Positions 1-7,784 of a stretch of 24,858 nt of DNA are shown here, in pieces. Location: NCBI GenBank assembly GCA_002304735.1, contig DBIU01000035.1, positions 915-25,772 of the forward strand. Reading direction: 5' to 3'. How positions within the stretch are numbered: position 1 is the stretch's first letter; the number at the start of each line of letters is the position of its first letter. Position numbers and translations under genes: made by a program. The notes beneath the pieces were generated by a model, which was not told the origin of the DNA, made no database searches, and was given only the letters and a program-made list of their open reading frames with translations. This DNA is from Ruminococcaceae bacterium UBA794. Lineage in GTDB: Bacteria > Bacillota > Clostridia > Oscillospirales > Ruminococcaceae.

Positions 1-1286
1 GCAAAGCCCATCTGCTTCATCATCTTCTGCATCTGCTCGAACTGACGCAAAAGCTGGTTCACTTCCTCAACCGACGTCCCCGAACCCGCGGCTATCCTCC
101 GCTTCCGCTTCGCGTCGATTATCGACGGCTTCTCGCGCTCGCGCTTCGTCATCGACGTGATTATCGCCTTTGTATGCGGCATCTTCTTCTCGTCAATGTC
201 CTCGTCTTTTACCTTTCCCGCAACTCCCGGTATCATATTAAGCAGGCTGCGGATATTTCCCATCTTCTCAATCTGAACGAACTGCGCGTACAAATCGTTC
301 AAATCAAACTTGTTCTCCTCAAGCCTCTTGACCGTCTTTTCCGCTTCCTTTTCATCAAAGGAAGCCTTCGCCTTGTCAATCAGCGTCAACACGTCGCCCA
401 TTCCCAGAATACGCGACGCCATTCTGTCGGGATAAAACGGCTCGATATCGTCCGCTTTTTCGCCTATTCCCGCGAATTTTATCGGCTTTCCCGTTATCGC
501 AAGAACCGTCAGCGCCGCGCCGCCTCTCGTGTCGCCGTCAAGCTTCGTCAAGATAACGCCCGTAATGTCAAGCGCCTCGTTGAAGCTCTGCGCCACGTTT
601 ACCGCGTCCTGTCCCGTCATCGAATCGACAACAAGCAAAATCTCATTCGGCTGCGTTTCAGCCTTTATGTTCTTCAGCTCGTCCATCAGCGTTTCGTCAA
701 TGTGCAGACGTCCCGCAGTATCGAGCAGCACCGTGTCAAACCCTTGGTCCTTTGCGTACTTCACGCCGTGCTTTGCAATTTCTACGGGATTTCCCTGTCC
801 CTCCTCAAAAACGTGCGCGCCAACCTTTTCGCCCACTATCTTCAACTGGTCGATTGCAGCGGGTCTGTATACGTCGCACGCAACCAAAAGCGGTCTGCGG
901 TTCTGTCCCATAAGCCACTTCGCAAGCTTCGCGCAATGCGTCGTCTTACCTGCGCCCTGAAGTCCGCACATCATTATTATGCACGGCGGCTTCGACGGAA
1001 AATCAAGCTTCGCCGTCGTATTGCCCATAAGCTCCACAAGCTCTCCGCGCACGATATCTATTACCTGCTGTGCCGGCGTCAAGCTTTCCATTACCTTAGC
1101 CCCGAGCGCTTTTTCGCTTACTTTATTAACGAAATCCTTCGCTACCTTAAAGCTTACGTCCGCGTCAAGAAGCGCCATTCGCACTTCTCTCATCGCGTCC
1201 TTTATATCCTTTTCGCTGAGCTTTCCGTGACCCTTCAGCTTCCCGAATACCGTATTCAGCTTTCCAGACAATCCCTCAAACGCCAC
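1..1286 (-). CDS. ffh: Signal recognition particle GTPase Ffh (SRP54), 3' end cut by window edge
   Basis: Ffh binds 4.5S/SRP RNA and the signal sequences of nascent membrane proteins, then docks with FtsY to deliver ribosomes to the Sec translocon. The 428 visible codons read through without a stop to the window edge. The N domain is followed by the G domain with the P-loop GLQGAGKTT (about 108-116), DTAGR (189-193) and TKLDGD (247-252). A methionine-rich M domain starts around 320 and is cut at QMQKMMKQMGF. Family length is about 445-450 aa, so only a short tail is missing. The start is GTG at 1286, encoding MAFEGLSGKL, with AGGGGG about 8 nt upstream; an overlapping ATG in another frame is ignored. 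It lies 12 nt after the ylxM stop, so the two are co-transcribed, as is usual in Firmicutes. Identification is certain; the C-terminus is unseen. Confidence 0.97.
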   Translation of the reverse strand, partial: MAFEGLSGKLNTVFGKLKGHGKLSEKDIKDAMREVRMALLDADVSFKVAKDFVNKVSEKALGAKVMESLTPAQQVIDIVRGELVELMGNTTAKLDFPSKPPCIIMMCGLQGAGKTTHCAKLAKWLMGQNRRPLLVACDVYRPAAIDQLKIVGEKVGAHVFEEGQGNPVEIAKHGVKYAKDQGFDTVLLDTAGRLHIDETLMDELKNIKAETQPNEILLVVDSMTGQDAVNVAQSFNEALDITGVILTKLDGDTRGGAALTVLAITGKPIKFAGIGEKADDIEPFYPDRMASRILGMGDVLTLIDKAKASFDEKEAEKTVKRLEENKFDLNDLYAQFVQIEKMGNIRSLLNMIPGVAGKVKDEDIDEKKMPHTKAIITSMTKREREKPSIIDAKRKRRIAAGSGTSVEEVNQLLRQFEQMQKMMKQMGF

Positions 1287-1298
1287 TTCATAGCCCCC

Positions 1299-1640
1299 TT
1301 ATATCGCTTTTTCAAGCTCCTCGACAATCTCCGCAAGCCGCTTCAGCCGCTCGTCCGCGCTTTCCTCGCGCAGCTCCTCCAAAATTCCCGCCGCTTCAGC
1401 CGCCAGCTTCTTTTCCAAAACAAGCTTCTTTGCGTTTCCAAGCACCCGCTCCAGCTCCAACAGCTTCTTCTCGCCGTTTCGCTGAGCCTCGTTAACCGAC
1501 TGACGCGAAATTCCGCCCATTTCCTCCGCTATCTCCGACAGCGACAAGTCCGAATTATACTTCAAATCAAGCGCTTCACGCTGCGTTTTCGACAGCAGCT
1601 CGCCGTATATATCAAGCAAAAGCACGAAATTTCCGTTCAT
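1299..1640 (-). CDS. ylxM: YlxM-family (UPF0122) putative helix-turn-helix protein
   Basis: This small, mostly helical 113-aa protein has the family opening LLLDIYGELLSKTQREALDL (8-27) and a sigma-70 region-4-like helix-turn-helix (about 33-58: SLSEIAEE ... ISRQSV). YlxM proteins are encoded next to ffh or ftsY in Firmicutes and are thought to be accessory to the SRP pathway; their exact role is unsettled. The start is ATG with AGGAG 5 nt upstream. The turn reads MGGISRQS, which seems one residue longer than the family pattern as I recall it, and the recognition helix carries Q and N where hydrophobic or basic residues are usual, so DNA binding may be weakened. The C-terminal third is a charged, coiled-coil-like helix rich in E, K and A. 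First gene of the ylxM-ffh operon. Confidence 0.88.
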   Translation of the reverse strand: MNGNFVLLLDIYGELLSKTQREALDLKYNSDLSLSEIAEEMGGISRQSVNEAQRNGEKKLLELERVLGNAKKLVLEKKLAAEAAGILEELREESADERLKRLAEIVEELEKAI

Positions 1641-1667
1641 TTTTCTCCTGTGTAATATTAAAATCCG

Positions 1668-1769
1668 GACTGACGAAAAATGTGCAGATGCTAGGAAACG
1701 GCTTTTCGGCTAGGCTTTGTGCCTGCCAAATATGCCGATGACAACGCAGATGCGCGTTTTTCGTCAGTC
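1668..1769. repeat. Long inverted-repeat element in the ylxM-ffh leader
   Basis: Perfect 13-bp arms GACTGACGAAAAA (1668-1680) and TTTTTCGTCAGTC (1757-1769) flank 76 bp. Pairing continues inward for about six more positions with two pairs that are G-U in plus-strand RNA but A-C mismatches in minus-strand RNA. Inside lies a nested hairpin: TCGGC (1706-1710) with GCCGA (1734-1738), enclosing AGGC-TTTGT-GCCT (1712-1724). A direct repeat GCAGATGC occurs at 1684-1691 and 1746-1753. The element sits between the ylxM promoter and the ylxM start, so it should be transcribed as part of a roughly 157-nt leader. It could be a miniature inverted-repeat insertion or a cis-acting RNA; no target-site duplication is obvious. 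Confidence 0.7.
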
Positions 1770-1803
1770 TGTAAATATAATTATCCTTACACCAACAAGA
1801 GTT

Positions 1804-1832
1804 ATTATAACAGATTATTCTTCGTTTGTCAA
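1804..1832 (-). promoter_or_regulatory. Sigma-A promoter for ylxM-ffh
   Basis: On the minus strand TTGACA (1827-1832) is followed after exactly 17 nt by TATAAT (1804-1809). A TGT extended -10 triplet precedes it. The expected start of transcription is near 1797, giving a long leader that contains the inverted-repeat element. Both hexamers match consensus. Confidence 0.88.
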
Positions 1833-1861
1833 GGGGATTTTCATTTTTTTCAAAAAAGCCC

Positions 1862-1890
1862 TTAACAAATCGCTTTTTTTATGTTATAAT
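1862..1890 (+). promoter_or_regulatory. Sigma-A promoter for the 204-aa protein-lepA-hemW operon
   Basis: TTAACA (1862-1867), a 17-nt spacer and TATAAT (1885-1890), with an extended -10 TGT (1882-1884). Expected start near 1897, 30 nt or so before the first ATG. It stands back to back with the ylxM promoter, with 29 bp between the two -35 boxes. Confidence 0.85.
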
Positions 1891-1929
1891 AGGTAGAGTT
1901 CCGATTATTTTGTTATTAAAGGTGAAATT

Positions 1930-2544
1930 ATGTCAAAATTCAAACAAGGGCTTATTAAATGCCTGCCGCTTATTATCGTGCTTGTATCGACGGGAATTTT
2001 TATTTTTGTAATAAAGTTGGTTATCGGCGTCTTTTACGAGCCGAAGGACTCCGTTTACTACAAAGAAAACGGAGAGGAAAAATTTGTCGTTATTCAATGC
2101 TATCAAAATCCCTCGAGCCACTACTACGTCCTCCCCGGCTCTTTTATCTACGACGAAACGAAATACACAAACGTCGCTTCGGAACACGACAAAATCCACC
2201 TCTCGGACAACCCCCTCGCTATTTTTACCCTCAACGAAACGCCCGTTGTTATGGACAAAACTACCGTTAAAACCCTCATCTCCTCAAACGGTCTTAACGT
2301 CTATCAATTCGGCGAGTTCGTTCTCTATCGCCTTGAGGGTGAATACGGCGTATTCGCACCGCTTCGCGAGTACAAGGAGTCCGCGACAAACCGCAAAAAC
2401 GACCTCTATGTCGTAAGACAGCTTCTCAAAGACGAGCGCTATAAGAAATTCGAGCTTCCATCGTGGGAAACCGAAGCCGATTTCCTCAAAAATCTCGAGA
2501 AAATCGAATGGCATCTCGACGCGGAATATACGGAGGATATATAA
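1930..2544 (+). CDS. Membrane-anchored protein of unknown function
   Basis: I do not recognise the family. The 204-aa product has a short basic N-terminus (MSKFKQGLIK) and one hydrophobic segment at about 11-35, rich in I, L and V, predicting a single-pass membrane anchor with an extracytoplasmic domain. The rest is soluble, rich in Tyr, Glu and Lys, and shows no cysteine motif or catalytic signature I can name. The start is ATG with AAGGTGA 5 nt upstream, directly behind a strong sigma-A promoter. The stop lies 37 nt before lepA with no terminator between, so it is the first gene of the lepA-hemW transcript. A link to LepA function is not implied by sequence. It could be a lineage-specific envelope protein. 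Confidence 0.8.
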   Translation: MSKFKQGLIKCLPLIIVLVSTGIFIFVIKLVIGVFYEPKDSVYYKENGEEKFVVIQCYQNPSSHYYVLPGSFIYDETKYTNVASEHDKIHLSDNPLAIFTLNETPVVMDKTTVKTLISSNGLNVYQFGEFVLYRLEGEYGVFAPLREYKESATNRKNDLYVVRQLLKDERYKKFELPSWETEADFLKNLEKIEWHLDAEYTEDI

Positions 2545-2581
2545 TTTTACGGATTAGTAATTATCGAAAGGAAATCCAGCA

Positions 2582-4399
2582 ATGTCGGACAAATCTTATC
2601 TTCAGAATATACGAAATTTTTGCATTATCGCGCACATCGACCACGGCAAGTCTACCCTCGCGGACAGAATCCTCGAGCAGACCGAAACAGTCGCGCTCCG
2701 CGATATGGAGGAACAGCTCCTCGATAATATGGATATCGAGCGCGAACGCGGCATTACCATAAAAGCGCGCGCCGTTCGTCTGAAATACCACGCGGATAAC
2801 GGCGAGGACTATATCTTTAACCTCATCGATACCCCCGGTCACGTTGACTTTAACTATGAGGTTTCGCGCTCGCTCGTCGCCTGCGAGGGCGCCGTGCTTA
2901 TCGTTGACGCTTCACAGGGAATCGAGGCACAGACGCTTGCCAACACTTATCTCGCGGTTGAAAACGACCTCGAAGTCGTTCCCGTTGTAAACAAAATCGA
3001 CCTGCCGAGCGCTCGCCCAGCCGAAGTTAAAGAGGAAATTGAGAACGTTATCGGCATCGAGGCTATGGACGCGCCCGAAATTTCCGCGAAAATGGGCGTT
3101 AATATTCACGCCGTTATGGAGGAAATCGTAAACAAAATTCCCGCGCCGAAGGGCGATATAGACGCGCCGCTTAAAGCGCTCATCTTTGACTCCGTTTACG
3201 ACAGCTATAAGGGCGTTATCGTTTATGTCCGCGTGAAAGAGGGCAGCGTTAAGCCCGGAGATAAAATCAGAATGATGGCGACGGGCGCGGAATTTTCAGT
3301 CGTTGAAACGGGCTATATGGGAGCCACGGAGCTTGTTCCCGCGGCTGAAATTAAGGCGGGAGAAGTCGGCTATATCACCGCTTCTATCAAGTCTATCGGC
3401 GATACTAAGGTCGGCGATACCGTAACAGACGCGCTTAATCCAGCCGCCGAGGCGCTTCCCGGATATCGAGAGGTCAACCCGATGGTGTTCAGCGGAATTT
3501 ACCCCGCGGACGGCGCGAAATATCCCGATTTGCGCGACGCTCTCGAAAAGCTTCGCCTTAACGACGCTTCGCTCTCCTTCGAGCCGGAAAGCTCGGTTGC
3601 GCTTGGATTTGGCTTTAGATGCGGTTTTCTGGGGCTGCTTCATATGGAGATTATTCAGGAACGAATTGAGCGTGAATTTAACCTCGATATCATCACAACG
3701 GCGCCCTCGGTTGTATACAAAATCGAAATGACCGACGGCACGACAAAAATGATTGACAACCCCACGAATTACCCCGATACAACGCTTATCGCGCAGAGTT
3801 ACGAGCCGATGGTGAACGCGCACGTCTACTCGCCGTCCGATTATGTCGGAAGTATTATGGAGCTTTGTCAGAACAGGCGCGGCGTTTTCAAGGATATGAA
3901 ATATATCGACGAGAAGCGCGTCGACCTGCACTATGTCCTCCCGCTCAACGAAATCGTCTACGACTTCTTCGACGCGCTTAAATCACGCACGCGCGGCTAT
4001 GCAAGCTATGACTATGAGCTTTCCGGATTTGCGCCGTCAAAGCTCGTCAAGCTCGATATTATGCTTAACGGAGAGGTTATCGACGCGCTTTCCTTTATCG
4101 TTTTCGCCGACAGAGCCTATGAAAGAGCGCGAAAAATGGCTGAAAAGCTCAAGGAAAATATCCCGCGGCAGCTCTTTGAAATTCCTATTCAAGCCTGCGT
4201 CGGCGGCAAAATTATCGCGCGCGAAACCATAAAGGCGCTTCGCAAGGACGTCCTCGCGAAGTGCTATGGCGGCGATATCACGCGCAAGAAAAAGCTCCTC
4301 GAAAAGCAAAAAGAGGGCAAAAAGCGTATGAGGCAATTCGGCACGGTCGAGGTCCCGCAGGAAGCGTTTATGTCCGTCCTCAAGCTCGACGACGACTGA
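2582..4399 (+). CDS. lepA: Elongation factor 4 (LepA), ribosomal GTPase
   Basis: LepA binds ribosomes in place of EF-G; it has been described as a back-translocase and as an aid to initiation or 30S assembly under stress. The 605-aa length fits the family (about 600). GTPase motifs are AHIDHGKST (17-25), the switch I region ERERGITIKA (53-62), DTPGHVDF (83-90) and NKID (137-140). The protein lacks EF-G domain IV and ends in the LepA-specific C-terminal domain, with the lysine-rich segment around 578-590 and VEVPQEAFMSVLKL near the end. The start is ATG with AAAGGA about 9 nt upstream. The stop codon overlaps the hemW start (TGATG), implying translational coupling. Lep A-HemW adjacency is common in Firmicutes. 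Confidence 0.98.
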   Translation: MSDKSYLQNIRNFCIIAHIDHGKSTLADRILEQTETVALRDMEEQLLDNMDIERERGITIKARAVRLKYHADNGEDYIFNLIDTPGHVDFNYEVSRSLVACEGAVLIVDASQGIEAQTLANTYLAVENDLEVVPVVNKIDLPSARPAEVKEEIENVIGIEAMDAPEISAKMGVNIHAVMEEIVNKIPAPKGDIDAPLKALIFDSVYDSYKGVIVYVRVKEGSVKPGDKIRMMATGAEFSVVETGYMGATELVPAAEIKAGEVGYITASIKSIGDTKVGDTVTDALNPAAEALPGYREVNPMVFSGIYPADGAKYPDLRDALEKLRLNDASLSFEPESSVALGFGFRCGFLGLLHMEIIQERIEREFNLDIITTAPSVVYKIEMTDGTTKMIDNPTNYPDTTLIAQSYEPMVNAHVYSPSDYVGSIMELCQNRRGVFKDMKYIDEKRVDLHYVLPLNEIVYDFFDALKSRTRGYASYDYELSGFAPSKLVKLDIMLNGEVIDALSFIVFADRAYERARKMAEKLKENIPRQLFEIPIQACVGGKIIARETIKALRKDVLAKCYGGDITRKKKLLEKQKEGKKRMRQFGTVEVPQEAFMSVLKLDDD

Positions 4400-5436
4400 T
4401 GAGAGGACTGTATATCCACGTTCCGTTCTGCGTGCGGAAATGCCCTTACTGCGACTTTTACTCCGAGAAATTCTCCCGCGCGCAAAGCGAAAGATTTGTC
4501 GGCGCGGTTATCCGCAACCTCGCGCGCTATCCCGAAACGTTCGGCACGGTTTATTTCGGCGGAGGAACGCCAGCGCTCATTTACCCGCAAATCGGCGAAA
4601 TTATGCGGGAAATTCGCGCTGCGGACGGCGCGGAAATTACCGTCGAGTGCAACCCCGACGTTGTTAACGAGCAAATTCTCGCTGAATTAAGGGCGGCGGG
4701 CGTCAACAGGATTTCCTTCGGGGTGCAGTCGCTCAGCGAAAGCGAGCTTTCCGCGCTTGGCAGGCTTCACGGTGCGGAAAGCGCGAAAAAGGCGATTTTG
4801 CAGGCGGTTTCGGTCGGATTTCGCAATATTTCGGCGGATATTATGCTCGGAGTTCCAAATCAGACGGAAGCGTCGCTTACGGAAACGATTGACGCTCTCG
4901 CGAAACTGCCCGTGACGCACGTTTCCGCGTATCTTCTCAAAATCGAGCAGAATACGCCGTTCGGGAAAAATCCGCCCGTTGTTCCAAACGACGACGAACA
5001 GGCGGCGCTTTATCTTGCGGCGGTGAGGCGGCTTGAAATGCACGGCTTTAGGCAATATGAAATCAGCAATTTCGCAAAGGACGGCTTCAAAAGCAGGCAC
5101 AACCTCATCTACTGGAACGCGGGGGAATACGTCGGAATAGGTCCCGCCGCGCACTCCTATTATAACGGGAAGCGGTTCGCCGTTCCGAGAAATCTCGAAG
5201 ATTTTATCGAAAATGACGCGCAAAATGAAGTTATCACGGACAAAAATCCCGATAAATATGAGGAAAGGGTTATGCTCGGGCTGCGGCTTTCGGAGGGAAT
5301 TTTGCTTGACGAAAGGATTGAGAAGCGGCTTAAACTCATTCCAAAGGAGTATTTTCGCGTTATGGACGGCAGAATTTCGCTTACTCCAAAAGGATTTCTC
5401 GTTTCAAACGAAATTATCTCAACTATTCTTGCATAA
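4399..5436 (+). CDS. hemW: HemW-like radical SAM protein (heme chaperone)
   Basis: HemW is a HemN-related radical SAM protein that binds heme and is thought to insert it into acceptor proteins, rather than oxidising coproporphyrinogen. The 345-aa product shows the radical SAM triad C11-x3-C15-x2-C18 followed by DFYS, without the extra cysteine that marks true HemN. It also has GGGTPA (54-59), the ISFGVQS motif and the C-terminal HNLIYWN and GIGPAAHSY stretches typical of HemW. I chose the ATG at 4399, which overlaps the lepA stop; reading further upstream in frame runs into lepA with no ribosome binding site. Last gene of the operon, followed by a strong terminator. True HemN activity is unlikely given the cysteine pattern. 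Confidence 0.93.
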   Translation: MRGLYIHVPFCVRKCPYCDFYSEKFSRAQSERFVGAVIRNLARYPETFGTVYFGGGTPALIYPQIGEIMREIRAADGAEITVECNPDVVNEQILAELRAAGVNRISFGVQSLSESELSALGRLHGAESAKKAILQAVSVGFRNISADIMLGVPNQTEASLTETIDALAKLPVTHVSAYLLKIEQNTPFGKNPPVVPNDDEQAALYLAAVRRLEMHGFRQYEISNFAKDGFKSRHNLIYWNAGEYVGIGPAAHSYYNGKRFAVPRNLEDFIENDAQNEVITDKNPDKYEERVMLGLRLSEGILLDERIEKRLKLIPKEYFRVMDGRISLTPKGFLVSNEIISTILA

Positions 5437-5441
5437 AAAGC

Positions 5442-5476
5442 GGCGGGAAAGAACCTCGGTTCTCTCCCGCCTTTTT
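5442..5476. terminator. Bidirectional intrinsic terminator between hemW and the vWA lipoprotein gene
   Basis: Arms GGCGGG (5442-5447) and CCCGCC (5466-5471) extend inward with one mismatch to a stem of about 13 bp. TTTTT follows at 5472-5476 on the plus strand. On the minus strand the stem is followed by GCTTTTT, so it can also end the convergent transcript. Confidence 0.9.
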
Positions 5477-5503
5477 GAGGGGTATATCTTTATTTTCACA
5501 TTA

Positions 5504-6841
5504 TCAAAGGTAGCTGTTCACAATTCTTATCATCATATCCGACAGCTTTTCCACGTTGAACGCGCCGATTGTCGGCTTTAGGTGACTTTCGCCTACGCCG
5601 CTGTCGTCGGTGAGGAACGTGTATGTGCCGCCTGTCGTGAACGACATCGTGCGAAGAAGATACTCGGTCGATTTGTCGATACCGCTCGACGCTATCGGCA
5701 CTATCCTTATGCCCTTTTCCGCCGCTTCACGGATATGCTTGTTTACCTCGGATACTGTCTGGGCGTCCTCGTGGGGCGGCGCGTCAAGCACCAAGAACAT
5801 TATCCTTGTCGCGTTCCAGTCGTCGTTCCAGCTGTGGTTGTTTATCGCGCTGTCGAGAGCCGTATGAACCGCTTCGGGGAAATCTCCGCCGCCGTCCGCG
5901 CTCTGCTCGCGGATTGCTTCAGCGGACTTTTCGATATCATCGGTGAACGGGAACTGACGAACTACATACTCATCGCCATCGTCACGGTAGAAATTCACGC
6001 TCGTGCGGACAGTCATATTTCCGTTGTCGGACTGAATTTTGCGGACGATGCTTTCAAGCTCCACTTTAAGATACTCAAGCTCGTCGCCCATAGAGCCTGT
6101 CGTGTCGCACATTATCATCAAATCAAGCGACTTCGCAACTTCGTCTTTTCCGACGGTTCCGAGGTCACATTCAAGCTCCGCACTGCCGTTAACGCCGCCG
6201 AGCGTCTTTTTCGAGCCGCAAAAATCAACCGTGATTTCCTGCGTCGCGCCGTCTATTTCAGGATAAAAAAGATACGCCATTCCCTTGTTGTCCGTCACGG
6301 CGCTTGCTATCGCCGAGCCGCAGCTTACCTTTGCGCCCTCGAGCGGCTCGCCGTTTGACGTTACCTTAACCGCAATCCTATGGTCGGCTTCGTTTTTCCA
6401 AGCTTTTTTGTAGGAAGCCCAATCATTGTGCGTGGTGTAAAGCGCCTGCCAGTCAGACCAGTGAGCGTTGTCGTTCCACTCGCCGCCCGTCAGCAAGCCC
6501 GCCTGAGGAGGAATATCGGGCTGCTCAATAACTATATCCGGCTCAATATCCGGCTCTGTTCCGGGCTTCCACGTTTCGCAGTCTATTTCCCCTCCCGCCG
6601 CCGCAGCGCTAGGCGCCGTATCAGCCATTTCCATTTCGGCAAAAGACTTCGCCGCGCCGCCGGCAGCGTCCGATTTTGCACCCGTTCCGCCGATGTCGGT
6701 GCCGCCGTATACCTCGCTTTTGCTCGCCGCAGAGGAGCCTGACGGCGCGGGAGTCGGTCCGTTTACACCGCCGCTCGCCGAACAGCCCGCCATTGACAGC
6801 ACAACCGCTATTGCCGCTAAAACTGATAAATATTTTTTCAT
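5504..6841 (-). CDS. Lipoprotein with von Willebrand factor A domain
   Basis: Predicted surface lipoprotein of 445 aa. The signal peptide ends in lipobox LSMAGC (Cys20). A low-complexity Ala/Gly/Ser/Pro linker (about 21-118) follows, then an Ig-like or carboxypeptidase-regulatory-like beta domain (about 155-228). A vWA domain runs from about 238 to the end. It opens with LMIMCDTTGSM, a metal-ion-dependent adhesion site of the D-x-T-G-S type (D246, T248, S250). Further candidate metal ligands lie in GGGDFPEAV (317-325) and VLDAPPH (351-357). Such domains bind protein ligands or divalent metal; the partner is unknown. The start is ATG with GAGG 6 nt upstream. It is a single-gene unit between terminators. 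No convincing promoter was found in 6842-7048. Confidence 0.87.
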   Translation of the reverse strand: MKKYLSVLAAIAVVLSMAGCSASGGVNGPTPAPSGSSAASKSEVYGGTDIGGTGAKSDAAGGAAKSFAEMEMADTAPSAAAAGGEIDCETWKPGTEPDIEPDIVIEQPDIPPQAGLLTGGEWNDNAHWSDWQALYTTHNDWASYKKAWKNEADHRIAVKVTSNGEPLEGAKVSCGSAIASAVTDNKGMAYLFYPEIDGATQEITVDFCGSKKTLGGVNGSAELECDLGTVGKDEVAKSLDLMIMCDTTGSMGDELEYLKVELESIVRKIQSDNGNMTVRTSVNFYRDDGDEYVVRQFPFTDDIEKSAEAIREQSADGGGDFPEAVHTALDSAINNHSWNDDWNATRIMFLVLDAPPHEDAQTVSEVNKHIREAAEKGIRIVPIASSGIDKSTEYLLRTMSFTTGGTYTFLTDDSGVGESHLKPTIGAFNVEKLSDMMIRIVNSYL

Positions 6842-7048
6842 AATAACCTCTTTCCCGTTGTCGGTTATAATCGGTGAAAAAGCGCCGAAATTTGTATGTG
6901 AACCCCGATTATTTTTCCCGATATTGCTTTAATGTCTGCTGAAATATTCTATATAAACGCCGCGCGGCGCTTTTTCCCGAAGAAAAACGGATTTTCCGCT
7001 TTCTGTCTATAATACCCGACAACATTTGAAAAGGTTGCAATTTTTTGC

Positions 7049-7077
7049 AAAAAAAATTCCCCTCGAGATGAGGGGAA
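7049..7077 (-). terminator. Intrinsic terminator after the 161-aa lipoprotein gene
   Basis: On the minus strand TTCCCCTC (7070-7077) pairs with GAGGGGAA (7057-7064) around a 5-nt loop, followed by a run of eight T (7049-7056). It begins 13 nt after the stop codon. Confidence 0.92.
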
Positions 7078-7090
7078 CGTTTTTGCTGTT

Positions 7091-7576
7091 TTACTTTTCT
7101 TCGCCGCTATATGTGTAGGTGTTTCCTTCGCGGTAAATCGTTCCGTCGTCGTTCAGCGTGTAGCCCGTGTATGCGCCGTGTTCCGACGCAATTTCATAGT
7201 CAACAACAAGCCACACCATATCTTCGCCGTTTTCACCCATTTTTGTGAAGCACACCGGAGTGTACTCCTTCCAAGCAAACAGCGGCTCGAACTGCTCCTT
7301 TGCGTTTTCAATCCACTCGTCAAGACTTACCTTATCGCCCTCGGTCGTTTCATAGATTCTTTTTGCTTGTGCGGCTATATCATAACCGACAAGCTCTATC
7401 ATACCGTCCTCAATGTGAATGTAGCTGTCGTCGTTGTTCGAGAGATAATAGCCGTCTTTCAAGTCAACCTCGACTATCGAGATTTCGCCTTGTTCTTTTC
7501 CGTCCGCAGACGCCGCCGTGCAGCCCGTCAACGCGATTATTCCCAAAAGTCCCGCTAGTGCGATTAGTTTTTTCAT
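7091..7576 (-). CDS. Small lipoprotein of unknown function
   Basis: The 161-aa product has a short signal peptide with lipobox ALTGC (Cys19), so it should be lipid-anchored on the outer face of the cytoplasmic membrane. The mature part is acidic and appears beta-rich, with a KDGYYLSNNDDSYIHIEDG segment around 40-58 that resembles small extracytoplasmic domains of gut Firmicutes. I do not recognise a named family and see no catalytic motif. The start is ATG with GGAGG 7 nt upstream. It is monocistronic: a promoter with extended -10 lies 40 nt upstream and a clear terminator follows. Confidence 0.85.
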   Translation of the reverse strand: MKKLIALAGLLGIIALTGCTAASADGKEQGEISIVEVDLKDGYYLSNNDDSYIHIEDGMIELVGYDIAAQAKRIYETTEGDKVSLDEWIENAKEQFEPLFAWKEYTPVCFTKMGENGEDMVWLVVDYEIASEHGAYTGYTLNDDGTIYREGNTYTYSGEEK

Positions 7577-7615
7577 ATGATTACCTCCTTAATTTCCGAT
7601 TGCTGCCTTTATTTT

Positions 7616-7644
7616 ATTATATCACATCTTTTCGCGTTTGCATA
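7616..7644 (-). promoter_or_regulatory. Extended -10 promoter for the 161-aa lipoprotein gene
   Basis: On the minus strand TATAAT (7616-7621) is preceded by the TGA triplet of an extended -10 element. The -35 region (about 7639-7644, TATGCA) is poor, which is tolerated with extended -10 promoters. The expected start is about 33 nt before the ATG. Confidence 0.6.
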
Positions 7645-7711
7645 CCGTCATTTTGAATGAAGTTGTGAAATGTCTTTTGTGAGTTGTGCATGTAGTATTT
7701 TGATATGAAAA

Positions 7712-7743
7712 TAGTTTACACTAATAATTATCTATGTAAACTA
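7712..7743. repeat. Perfect inverted repeat, possible operator
   Basis: TAGTTTACA (7712-7720) and its exact reverse complement TGTAAACTA (7735-7743) are separated by an AT-rich 14-bp spacer. It lies about 90 bp upstream of the lipoprotein promoter and just past the terminator of the SCP2 gene. The size and spacing suit a dimeric regulator; no known regulator is assigned. Confidence 0.5.
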
Positions 7744-7745
7744 AC

Positions 7746-7778
7746 AAATAAACTCCCCTCGCCGTTAAGCGAGAGGAG
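7746..7778 (-). terminator. Intrinsic terminator of the ilvE-glyQS-SCP2 transcript
   Basis: On the minus strand CTCCTCTCGC (7769-7778) pairs with GCGAGGGGAG (7753-7762), with one G-U pair and a 6-nt loop, followed by TTTATTT. It starts 6 nt after the SCP2 gene stop codon. Confidence 0.88.
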
Positions 7779-7784
7779 CTTCCG

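Noticed and set aside
174..1655. Long plus-strand open frame (493 codons) over ffh and ylxM
   Set aside because: It is antisense to ffh and ylxM, has an Arg/Leu-rich product without any domain and no ribosome binding site.
4261..4398. N-terminal extension of hemW into lepA
   Set aside because: No ribosome binding site; the ATG at 4399 couples with the lepA stop and gives the family N-terminus.
6958..6975. Palindrome CGCCGCGCGGCG followed by CTTTTT, as a plus-strand terminator
   Set aside because: Only a 4-bp stem with a 4-nt loop if folded, and there is no plus-strand gene to terminate after the strong terminator at 5442-5476.
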